Positions 5,678 through 14,000 of a stretch of DNA of 14,965 bases are shown piece by piece. Below the pieces are notes generated by a model. It searched no databases. It was given only the letters and a program-made list of their open reading frames with translations, and was not told the DNA's origin. This stretch comes from Prevotella sp. UBA6387 (lineage in GTDB: Bacteria; Bacteroidota; Bacteroidia; Bacteroidales; Bacteroidaceae). The DNA lies in assembly GCA_002437565.1 (NCBI GenBank), contig DJQL01000033.1, positions 1-14,965 of the forward strand, written 5' to 3'. The position numbers were made by a program, and so were the translations under genes. Positions within the stretch are counted from its first letter, which is position 1. Each line of letters begins with the position of its first letter.

Positions 5678-6808
5678 TCAGTCTTCCTTCTCCGCATCGC
5701 TCTCGGCAAACTCCATGAGGTAAGCCTTTATGAATCCGTCTATCTTGCCATTCATCACTCCGTCCACATCCGATGTCTGATAACCTGTGCGATGGTCTTT
5801 CACGCGGCGGTCATCAAAGACATAGCTTCGAATCTGGCTTCCCCACTCTATTTTCTTCTTGCCAGCCTCAATCTTGGCCTTTTCTGCCTGCTGCTTCTTC
5901 AAGGCGCGGTCGTAGAGCTGACTCTTCAAGAGTTTCATGGCCTTCTCACGGTTCTTCGGCTGGTCGCGCGTCTCCGTGTTCTCGATAAGTATCTCCTCTT
6001 TCTCTCCAGTGTCGGGATCCTCATACTGGTAGCGCAAGCGCACACCCGACTCCACCTTGTTGACATTCTGGCCACCGGCTCCGCTCGAACGGAACGTGTC
6101 CCAGCTCACCTTGGCCGGGTCTACATACACCTCGATTGTGTCGTCGATCAAAGGAGTGACAAAGACCGAAGCGAAACTCGTCATGCGCTTGCCCTGGGCG
6201 TTGTATGGCGAGACACGCACAAGACGATGCACACCATTCTCACTTTTAAGATAGCCGTAAGCATATTCACCACCCTCAATGGTCATTGTCATGCTCTTTA
6301 TGCCGACTTCCTCGCCCGGCTGCAAGTCTGTTATCGTGACTTTGTAGCCATTGGCCTCACACCAGCGCATATACATTCGCATGAGCATCTGAGCCCAGTC
6401 TTGCGCCTCCGTGCCACCGGCCCCAGAGTTTATCTTCAGCACAGCATCCATGGAGTCCTCATCCTGCCGGAGCATGTTTCGCAGTTCAAGTTCCTCTATG
6501 ATTTTCATAGCCTTGGCATAGTCGGCATCCACCTCTTCCTCTGTGACAAGATCCTCCTTATAATAATCGAAAGCCAGTTGCAACTCGTCAGCGCATTGCT
6601 TGCACTGCTTATAGCCGTCGAGCCATTTCTCCAGGCCCTTCACTTTCTTCATTTGCGCCTCAGCTCTTTTGGGATCATCCCAAAAGTCAGGAGCCTGCGT
6701 GCGCAACTGCTCCTCCTCAAACTCTACTTTCTTTTGGTCAATATTAAGATAATGGTGGAGCTTCTCCGTACGCTCCAGCACGTCTTTCAGTTGATCTGCT
6801 GTTATCAT
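5678..6808 (-). CDS. prfB: Peptide chain release factor 2
   Basis: A 376-residue class I release factor that recognises UGA and UAA and triggers peptidyl-tRNA hydrolysis on the ribosome. The GGQ motif lies at 245-247 (SSGAGGQNVN), which positions the catalytic Gln. The codon-recognition tripeptide, SPF in most RF2, reads SPY at 200-202, in the conserved context VRVSPYNAQGKR. The Bacteroidota-like insert YEDPDTGEKEEILIENTE follows GGQ. The gene is a single open frame. At the place of the usual programmed +1 frameshift (after Tyr20-Leu21), the codons are CTT AAT ATT GAC with no UGA and no upstream Shine-Dalgarno-like run, so autoregulation by frameshifting is absent. The start lies 5 bases after the stop of the acyl-CoA synthetase, so the two are probably cotranscribed. 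Confidence 0.97.
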   Translation of the reverse strand: MITADQLKDVLERTEKLHHYLNIDQKKVEFEEEQLRTQAPDFWDDPKRAEAQMKKVKGLEKWLDGYKQCKQCADELQLAFDYYKEDLVTEEEVDADYAKAMKIIEELELRNMLRQDEDSMDAVLKINSGAGGTEAQDWAQMLMRMYMRWCEANGYKVTITDLQPGEEVGIKSMTMTIEGGEYAYGYLKSENGVHRLVRVSPYNAQGKRMTSFASVFVTPLIDDTIEVYVDPAKVSWDTFRSSGAGGQNVNKVESGVRLRYQYEDPDTGEKEEILIENTETRDQPKNREKAMKLLKSQLYDRALKKQQAEKAKIEAGKKKIEWGSQIRSYVFDDRRVKDHRTGYQTSDVDGVMNGKIDGFIKAYLMEFAESDAEKED

Positions 6809-6813
6809 CTTTA

Positions 6814-8649
6814 TTATTTCGTTATCACCCCATCGGATGGAGTGTTGGCATACATTTGGTCAATTATGTCCTTATAATGCTCGTTGACCACGCCACGCCT
6901 CAATTTCAACGTATTCGTTATCTCGCCATTCTCCAATGAGAAATGATGAGGAAGCAGCGTAAAACGCTTAATCTGCTCATAATGGGCCAAGCTCTGCTGC
7001 AAGGTGTCGATTCGCTCCATCATCATGTCGTTCACCTTCCGGTTGTTGCAAAGTTCAACCCTGTCCGAGAACTTGATTCCTTGCGAACGCGCCCAATCCT
7101 CAAGTTCACCATAAGCAGGAACGACAAGAGCCGAGACAAACTTGCGCTGGTCTGCCACGATGGCCACTTGGTCGACAAACTTATCCACGAGCAACAACGA
7201 CTCTATCATCTGTGGAGCGATATACTTGCCATTGCTCGTCTTGAAGAGGTCTTTTATTCGCTCGGTGAGATACAGTTCACCATTCTTCAAGTATCCAGCG
7301 TCGCCAGTGTGGAAGAAGCCATCGGCATCAAAAGCCGCCTTGTTCTGTTCCGGACGCTTGTAATATCCCTTTGTGATTGTCGGGCCTTTTAGCAATATCT
7401 CATTGTTTTCGCCTATCTTTATCTCTATGCCTTTTATCGGCCGCCCGACAGAGCCTATGGTAAACGTCTCATCAAGATGGTCGCACGACACTGTGGCAAG
7501 GCTCTCCGTAAGTCCATATCCCACCACCATGCCAATGCCAATACTGTGGACGAACTCCTCCACTTCTGGCGAGACATAAGCACCTGCCGTAGGAAAAATA
7601 TTGGGATGCTCAAGACCTATCTGTGACCTGACGAGGCTGAGAACAGTCTTGTTGGCTATGGCATATTCCAAACGAAGCGACAACGGTGGACGCTTGCCCT
7701 TTGCCAGGTAGTCGATATTGTAGCGTTTTCCTATGGCCCAAGCCTTGTAGAACATCTTTTGCTGGATTGCCGAGGATCTGTCAATCTTCGACCTCACGGC
7801 TTGATACACCTTTTCCCAGAAACGAGGCACGCTCGACATGCAAGTGGGATGAGTCTCGCGCATCGACTGCTGAATCTTGTGCGGATCGGTGTTGATGATT
7901 AGCGTGCAGCCCTCACTTATGGCCAAATAAGCCCAACCTCGCTCAAAGATATGAGTAAAAGGCAAGAAATCGATAACCCTGTCTTTCTCTCCCAACGGAA
8001 CGCACTCGTCGTTGGCCTTCAAGGCTGCGGCATACTGTCCATAGGTAAGCATCACGCCCTTAGACTCTCCTGTGGTGCCACTGGTATATAGAATGTTGCA
8101 AAGGTCGTCGTCGTTGGCTTCTTTCCATAGGCTTTCCACCTCCTGTTCGTGTGGAAAGCCCTCTCCAAGCTTTAGAAAGTCGTCGAAATACATGGCCTCC
8201 GGGTCGTGCATGCTAAGACGGACATGACGGTCGAAAACTATGATGCGCTCAAGCGAAGGACAAACCGTATGTACGCGATGTGCCTTGTCGTATTGTTCTT
8301 GCTCCCCAACAAATACCAATCTGACATTGGCATCGTTGACCATATATTGAATCTGCTGACCCGACGTGGTGGCATAGAAAGGTATCGAAGCCACACGTAT
8401 GCCATAGGCTCCGAAGTCCGTGTAGAGATACTCCGCGCAGTTTTGTGAGAATACGGCTATCTTGTCCTGGGGCTTCATTCCCAAGGCGAGAAGGGCATTG
8501 CTAACCTTCTTGACATTCTCTGAAAACTTGTTCCATGAGACGTTTGTCCACTGCGAACCTCCAAAGGCTTGACGGACAATGGCTGTCCTGTTGCCATATT
8601 TCTTTGCCTGAGAGTGGATGAGCACAGACAGGTGTGACCTGTTTTGCAT
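6814..8649 (-). CDS. Long-chain fatty acid-CoA ligase (AMP-forming)
   Basis: A 611-residue member of the ANL adenylate-forming superfamily, which activates fatty acids to acyl-CoA through an acyl-AMP intermediate. The ATP-binding motif YTSGTTGESKGVM lies at 188-200, YGLTES at 378-383, HTGD at 447-450, and the hinge/A8 motif ERIKDLFKTSNGKYIAP at 463-479. The C-terminal A10 lysine is K582 in GEITNTLKLRR. The length and order fit the long-chain acyl-CoA synthetase group common in Bacteroidota (FadD15/AACS-like). No signal peptide or strong membrane segment is seen, so it is cytosolic or peripheral. It is the first gene of the transcript that continues into prfB, with a promoter at 8671-8701. The preferred chain length is not readable from sequence. 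Confidence 0.94.
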   Translation of the reverse strand: MQNRSHLSVLIHSQAKKYGNRTAIVRQAFGGSQWTNVSWNKFSENVKKVSNALLALGMKPQDKIAVFSQNCAEYLYTDFGAYGIRVASIPFYATTSGQQIQYMVNDANVRLVFVGEQEQYDKAHRVHTVCPSLERIIVFDRHVRLSMHDPEAMYFDDFLKLGEGFPHEQEVESLWKEANDDDLCNILYTSGTTGESKGVMLTYGQYAAALKANDECVPLGEKDRVIDFLPFTHIFERGWAYLAISEGCTLIINTDPHKIQQSMRETHPTCMSSVPRFWEKVYQAVRSKIDRSSAIQQKMFYKAWAIGKRYNIDYLAKGKRPPLSLRLEYAIANKTVLSLVRSQIGLEHPNIFPTAGAYVSPEVEEFVHSIGIGMVVGYGLTESLATVSCDHLDETFTIGSVGRPIKGIEIKIGENNEILLKGPTITKGYYKRPEQNKAAFDADGFFHTGDAGYLKNGELYLTERIKDLFKTSNGKYIAPQMIESLLLVDKFVDQVAIVADQRKFVSALVVPAYGELEDWARSQGIKFSDRVELCNNRKVNDMMMERIDTLQQSLAHYEQIKRFTLLPHHFSLENGEITNTLKLRRGVVNEHYKDIIDQMYANTPSDGVITK

Positions 8650-8670
8650 AAGCTAAGGGATTATTTTATG

Positions 8671-8701
8671 CAAAGATAAAATATAAATGTGATATATTCA
8701 A
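8671..8701 (-). promoter_or_regulatory. Promoter of the acyl-CoA ligase-prfB transcript
   Basis: On the minus strand, TATCTTTG (8678-8671) matches TAnnTTTG, and TTG (8701-8699) sits 20 bases upstream in the -33 position. The start would be close to 8665, giving a very short leader before the ATG at 8649. Confidence 0.65.
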
Positions 8702-8721
8702 GCAATATTAAATGTTTTTTT

Positions 8722-8729
8722 TAATTTTG
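8722..8729 (+). promoter_or_regulatory. -7 box of the deacetylase promoter
   Basis: TAATTTTG matches TAnnTTTG and would place the transcription start near 8735, about 28 bases before the ATG at 8764. No good TTTG is present 19-21 bases upstream, so the -33 box is weak or missing. The site is divergent from the ligase promoter, and the two share a region of about 60 bases. Confidence 0.55.
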
Positions 8730-8763
8730 CCATTGAGCGACAACAATATAAAAGTAGACATAC

Positions 8764-9816
8764 ATGAGACAAGAAGACTATGTAAACGACGCAATAGAAC
8801 TGTTGCGAAGACTCATTGCAACACCATCTGTGAGCAGGGATGAGCGTGCCGCCGCCGACATAATGCAAAAGCAAATGCAAACCTATGGGCTTGCCCCAAA
8901 ACGCGAGGCCAACAACGTATGGGTGATGTCGCCACAATGGGATGACGCGAAACCGACAGTGCTACTAAACGCACACATCGACACCGTGAAACCCGTGGCC
9001 AGTTGGACGCGCGACCCATTTGAGCCAACCATAGACGGCGACCGACTCTATGGATTAGGGAGCAACGACTGTGGCGGAGGACTGACGACATTGCTTCAAG
9101 TCTTCAGGTGGCTTTCGCTCAGACCGCAACCATATAATTATGTATATCTCGCATCAGCAGAAGAGGAGGTGTCGGGAAAAGACGGATTCTCACGCGTGTT
9201 GCCGCTTCTCCCGAAGATTGACGTGGCAATAGTGGGCGAACCCACTGGCATGCAACCTGCCACAGCTGAAAAAGGATTGATGGTGCTCGACCTCATAGCC
9301 CACGGCAAGAGCGGACACGCAGCGAGAAACGAAGGCGTGAACGCCATATACGAAGCTCTTGACGACATGGCGTGGATAAGGGACTATAAGTTTAAGAAAG
9401 ACAGTGAGCTGCTCGGTCCCACAAAGATGACGCTAACCGTGGTCAATGCCGGCACTCAGCACAATGTTGTCCCAGACTGTTGCAAAATGCTCGTTGACGT
9501 ACGAACAAACGAACACTACACCAATGAGGAAGTGTATGAAATAGTAAAAGCCAACGTGAAAAGCGAAGTCCACGCCCACTCGTTCAGACTTCACTCATCG
9601 CACATACCTAATGACCACCCATTGGTAAAACGGTGCATTGAACTTGGCATGAAACCTTATGGTTCGCCAACGCTCAGCGATCAAGCACTCATGCCGTGGC
9701 CGTCGTTCAAGCTCGGGCCAGGCGAGTCGTCACGCTCACATTCCGCCGACGAGTTTATCTGCCTCAGCGAGATGCGCGACGCTTTCCAAACCTATCAGGA
9801 ATTGCTGAAGCCGTGA
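8764..9816 (+). CDS. argE: M20-family deacetylase, probable N-succinyl/acetyl-ornithine deacetylase
   Basis: A 350-residue cytosolic dinuclear-zinc hydrolase of peptidase family M20. The visible site residues are H71 and D73 in NAHIDTV, bridging D102 in GSNDCGGG, E134/E135 in SAEEEVSG (base and ligand), E159 in VGEPTG, and H326 in SRSHSADEF. The dimerisation (lid) domain spans roughly 170-285, with GKSGHAARNEG and NAGTQHNVVPD. The overall pattern matches the ArgE-like protein of Bacteroidales, which removes the acyl group from N-acyl-ornithine; in this group the pathway is known to run through N-succinyl intermediates. No other arginine gene is in the window, so the substrate is inferred from similarity alone. 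It could be another M20 amidohydrolase. The ATG at 8764 is the only sensible start after the promoter. Confidence 0.85.
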   Translation: MRQEDYVNDAIELLRRLIATPSVSRDERAAADIMQKQMQTYGLAPKREANNVWVMSPQWDDAKPTVLLNAHIDTVKPVASWTRDPFEPTIDGDRLYGLGSNDCGGGLTTLLQVFRWLSLRPQPYNYVYLASAEEEVSGKDGFSRVLPLLPKIDVAIVGEPTGMQPATAEKGLMVLDLIAHGKSGHAARNEGVNAIYEALDDMAWIRDYKFKKDSELLGPTKMTLTVVNAGTQHNVVPDCCKMLVDVRTNEHYTNEEVYEIVKANVKSEVHAHSFRLHSSHIPNDHPLVKRCIELGMKPYGSPTLSDQALMPWPSFKLGPGESSRSHSADEFICLSEMRDAFQTYQELLKP

Positions 9817-9831
9817 AGCCTTCAACAACAC

Positions 9832-10407
9832 TCAGTACAGTAGCAGCAAGCCGGCTATGGCGGCATAACCAATCATCTTGATTGGGTTAATCTTGACGAA
9901 CATCGTGCCGTAGAACGTGGCCAAGAAAAGCAGCACGCTTACGACGAACTGCCATGTGGAGTCCACTGGACTGCCAAAATTTTCCTTGTTGAGAAGCATG
10001 ATTGTAGCTGCGGCAAGCAGACCGACAACGGCAGGACGAAGACCACCAAAGGCATCCTGCACAGCACTCGTCTTCATGTATCGCATAAACATCTTGCTGA
10101 TAAGTATCATCAACACGAATGAAGGAAGGACAAGGGAAAAACTCGCCACGGCCGAACCCAACATAGACAAGGCATTGCCCATGCCGGCATTGTGTATGGC
10201 CGTGAAGCCACAATAGGTGGCAGAGTTTATCCCTATTGGCCCGGGAGTCATCTGGCTTATGGCAACAATGTTGGTAAACTCTGCGCTCGTGAGCCAATGG
10301 TGGTCGTGCACCGTCTCCATCTGTATGAGCGACAACATGCCATAACCACCTCCAAAGCCGAACAAGCCTATCTTGAAAAACGTCCAGAAAAGTTGCAGGA
10401 ATATCAT
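9832..10407 (-). CDS. CHR-family (chromate transporter-like) half protein, second of pair
   Basis: A 191-residue membrane protein of the short-chain CHR family. The N-terminal FGFGGGYGMLSLIQ (residues 16-29) and SQMTPGPIG (51-59) are the family's GGG and PGP signatures. Four to six hydrophobic segments follow. Long CHR proteins export chromate by exchange; short pairs act as two halves that need each other. Chromate is only one possible substrate, and sulfate or another oxyanion is equally possible. The ATG overlaps the stop of the first half by 4 bases (ATGA), the usual sign of coupled translation and a stoichiometric complex. The stop is 15 bases from that of the convergent deacetylase, with no terminator between them. 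Confidence 0.88.
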   Translation of the reverse strand: MIFLQLFWTFFKIGLFGFGGGYGMLSLIQMETVHDHHWLTSAEFTNIVAISQMTPGPIGINSATYCGFTAIHNAGMGNALSMLGSAVASFSLVLPSFVLMILISKMFMRYMKTSAVQDAFGGLRPAVVGLLAAATIMLLNKENFGSPVDSTWQFVVSVLLFLATFYGTMFVKINPIKMIGYAAIAGLLLLY

Positions 10408-10979
10408 TTCTTTATAAGTTTACCATAGGCATAGCCTCCGACACCGGCAGCTATGATAATCCATATAGGATTGACATGAAGAGCACAGATGAGCAGCGCG
10501 CTGGCTATGGGAATCCAACAATTGCCAAGGTGCAATTTGGCACTCTTGGCCAAATTGAACGTGGGAGCAGCGATAAGGGCGACAACAGCAGGGCGAATGC
10601 CATTGAACATGGCTGCTATCCAGTGGATTTGCATGAACTGGTGAAACACCATAGCGATGAGAAGGATAATGATGAAAGAAGGCAACACCGCACCCAAAGT
10701 GGTACACAGCGCACCTTTCTCACCCTTAATCTTATATCCTATGAAAGTTGCTATGTTGGCGGCGAAGATACCCGGGCAACTCTGCGCTATGGCAATCAAG
10801 TCAAGGAATTCATCTTTCTTTATCCACGCATGTTTCTCGACTACCTCCGATTCTATTATCGGTATCATGGCGTATCCGCCACCAAGCGTGAACGCGCCTA
10901 TCTTGAAAAAAGTGGCAAACAGTCTGCGGAAGATAGTTGATTGATTAGATGTGGAAATATTCTGTTGTTGATGTTGCAT
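10404..10979 (-). CDS. CHR-family (chromate transporter-like) half protein, first of pair
   Basis: A 191-residue membrane protein, paralogous to its downstream partner. It carries TLGGGYAMIPIIESEVV (residues 31-47) and IAIAQSCPGIFAANIA (63-78), the CHR-family signatures, followed by several membrane segments. The frame can be extended to a GTG at 11012, but that codon lies inside the 11006-11042 hairpin and adds no family sequence, so I take the ATG at 10979. It lies 71 bases downstream of the purL stop on the same strand, and I see no clear promoter of its own. It may therefore be read from purL through the hairpin, or from an unrecognised promoter. Confidence 0.85.
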   Translation of the reverse strand: MQHQQQNISTSNQSTIFRRLFATFFKIGAFTLGGGYAMIPIIESEVVEKHAWIKKDEFLDLIAIAQSCPGIFAANIATFIGYKIKGEKGALCTTLGAVLPSFIIILLIAMVFHQFMQIHWIAAMFNGIRPAVVALIAAPTFNLAKSAKLHLGNCWIPIASALLICALHVNPIWIIIAAGVGGYAYGKLIKK

Positions 10980-11005
10980 TTGGATATGCTTTTCACAATA
11001 AAGTT

Positions 11006-11042
11006 TCCACACGGGTTCGTGAAAAGCGCGAACCCGTGTGGA
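11006..11042 (-). terminator. Hairpin between purL and the CHR pair (terminator or attenuator)
   Basis: A perfect 14-bp stem (11006-11019 with 11029-11042, arm CCACACGGGTTCG) with a 9-base loop starts 8 bases after the purL stop codon. On the minus strand it is followed by AAACTTTATT, not a full T-run, so it is a weak intrinsic terminator at best. It may stabilise the purL 3' end or partly attenuate readthrough into the CHR genes. Confidence 0.6.
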
Positions 11043-11050
11043 TAAAGAAT

Positions 11051-14000
11051 CTATCCCTTATGTTTTTCAATCCATTTCCTTGCATTAACAAATGCCTCTA
11101 TCCAAGGAGTCACATCGTCATCACGACGGTTGACAGGATAGTAGGCGTTCTGCCAAGGGAAGATGGCGCGCTCAGGGTGCGGCATCATGGCGAGGTGGCG
11201 ACCATCGGCTGAGCAAATGCCAGCCACATTGTAGTCGGAGCCATTAGGATTGCCAGGATACTCTGCATAGTTGTATTTGGCAACCACATTGTAATGGTCT
11301 TCTGACTCAGGAAGGCTGAAACGTCCCTCTCCATGAGCCACCCAAATGCCGAGCTTGTCACCGCTAAGCGAGCCGAGCATCACACTGTTGTTCTGCGGTA
11401 TGGAGAGACCGAGGAACGCGCTCTCAAACTTCTGCGACACATTGTGCATGAGATGCGCACGATTCTTGTGCTCCGGATTGATGAGGTTAAGCTCAACCAT
11501 GAGCTGGCAACCATTGCATATACCAAGCGAGAGAGTGTCCTTGCGGGCATAGAACTTGTCGAGAGCTTCCTTGGCCTTGGGATTGAAGAGGAAGGCTCCT
11601 GCCCATCCCTTAGCTGAACCAAGCACGTCAGAGTTGGAGAATCCACCGCAGAACACAATCATGTTGACTTCCTCAAGCGTCTCACGTCCGCTGATGAGGT
11701 CTGTCATCATCACGTCCTTCACGTCGAAGCCAGCAAGCCAAAGCGTATAGGCCATCTCGCGGTCTCCATTAGTACCTTTCTCACGAATTATGGCAGCCTT
11801 AGGACGCGCAATCGTGTCGTTTTCTTTCCAACGGTCTGGATTAAGACCCAAAGCCTTAAACGAGCCTTTGAAGTTGCCAAGGTTAAACTCAAGAGGTTGC
11901 TTCTTGTAGTTGAGGAACCGCTTATGTGCCATGTCGTTCATACTCTGGCGACGGTCGAGAAGATAAGATGTCTTGTACCAAATGTCACGCAAAGCATCAA
12001 TGTCGAATTCATGTTTCCAGTCGTCCTTGACGACAACTATCTTTCTCTCTGACGGTGTAGGATAGGCAATCTTGGCGAAAGCTATTCCCTCTTGCTCAAA
12101 ATACTCTTTCAATTCCTTCTTGTGAGTATCTGATACTTGAATCACAACGCCCGGGTTCTCGGCAAAGAGCATCTTCACAACGTCGTCGTTGTCTTGCATT
12201 ATGTCGTGCAGGTTGACATGCATGCCACCTTCAGTATTGGCAAAAGTCATCTCAAGAAGAGTCGTGATAAGGCCACCAGCGGAAATGTCATGGCCAGCCA
12301 TGACCCAACCTTTCTGTATAAGGTCTTGAATGGCGTTGAAACAGTCGGCGAAATACTCGCTGTTCTTTACAGTAGGAACGTCGGAGCCTATCTTGCCCAG
12401 TGCCTGTGCGAAAGCAGAACCGCCAAGACGCTGCTCATCGAAAGAGAAGTCAATGTAATATAATGATGAATTCTTGTCGTTGACCATCACGGGGCTGACA
12501 GTCTTGCGCACGTCGCTCACCTCAGCTCCAGCCGTCACTATTACGGTGCCTGGGGCTATAATCTTGGAACCATCAGGATATTGCTGGCTAAGCGAGAGAG
12601 AATCCTTGCCGGTAGGCACATTGAGGTGAAGCGAGCAGCAAAAATCGGACAACGCCTGAACAGCATTATAAAGGCGAGCATCCTCACCTTTCTGCGAGCG
12701 GCATGGCCACATCCAGTTGGCAGATAGGTTTAGGTTCTCTATTGGGAACGGATGATCCTTGTCTACAGCAATTGGAGCCCACACTATGTTGGTAAGGCTC
12801 TCAGCAACAGACAGAACACTGCCTGCAGCCGGATTGGCCAAGCCTGCCTGTGGCGCATGGCCAAGAGCTGTAGCTATGCCGGCCTTGCCACGGTAGTCGA
12901 GAGTGACAACGCCACAATCGGACAATGGAAGCTGCACCTCACCCTGTGTTTGCTGACGTGCAATCTTGCCAGTGACAGAACGATCCACCTTGTTGGTGAG
13001 CCAATCCTTGCACGCTACGGCCTCAAGCTGCAGCACGTTGTCAAGATACTCGTCAATCTTTTCAACGCTGTATGTAGCATCTTCATAGTGGTGCTCCACC
13101 GTGACATCTTTCATTATGGTCTTTGGGGAATGTCCGAACATTTGCGCCACATCAAGGTCGAAGGGCTTAACACCATCGCCTTGAACAAAAGAGAAATGTG
13201 CGTCGCCAGTGGTCTGGCCAACAACATAGAACGGTGCGCGCTCGCGCTCTGCAATCTTGCGGACACGCTCCACATGTTCATCCTCTATGAGCAAGCCCAT
13301 GCGCTCTTGACTCTCGTTGGCTATGATTTCCTTAGCAGACAGAGTCTTGTCGCCAATTGGCAACTTTGTCATGTCTATCTCGCCACCACAGTCTTCCACA
13401 AGTTCTGAAAGACAATTGAGGTGTCCTGCTGACCCATGGTCATGTATTGATGTCACAGGGTTGTTATCGGCTTCCACGAGGGCGCGCACAAGATTGTAGG
13501 CGCGCTTCTGCATTTCCGGGTTGGCACGCTGCACGGCATTAAGCTCAACGGCTGTGCCATAACGGCCAGTGTCCACCGATGACACAGAGCCACCTCCAAG
13601 GCCAATACGATAGTTGTCACCACCGACGACCACAATATCCTCGCCCTTCTTGGGCTCTTTCTTCAAACAGTCGCGCTTCTTGCCATAGCCAACGCCACCG
13701 GCAAGCATTATCACCTTGTCGTAACCATACACCTCGTTTGGAGTCTGCACATCTTCTTTGGTGCTTTCCACCACGGCTGTGTCGCCTGTGCTGGTCTCAT
13801 ACTCAAACGTGAGCACAGAACCCGTGATAAGTGGCTGGCCAAATTTGTTGCCAAAGTCTGAGGCGCCATTTGAGGCCTTGATAAGTATTTCCTCCGGTGT
13901 CTGGTACAACCACTTGCGAGGCTCAATGCCCTGCTCAAATCCACGTACAGGCTTGCCGTCATCATTTTTCAAACGTGGATATGATGTCATGTATACCGCT

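Noticed and set aside
5519..6877. 452-codon open frame on the plus strand opposite prfB
   Set aside because: It lies antisense to the whole of prfB, has no recognisable domain, and is composed of Leu/His/Val-rich shadow sequence. prfB on the other strand is certain.
10980..11012. GTG start adding 11 residues to the first CHR protein
   Set aside because: The GTG lies within the hairpin arm after purL. The ATG at 10979 gives a normal-length protein.
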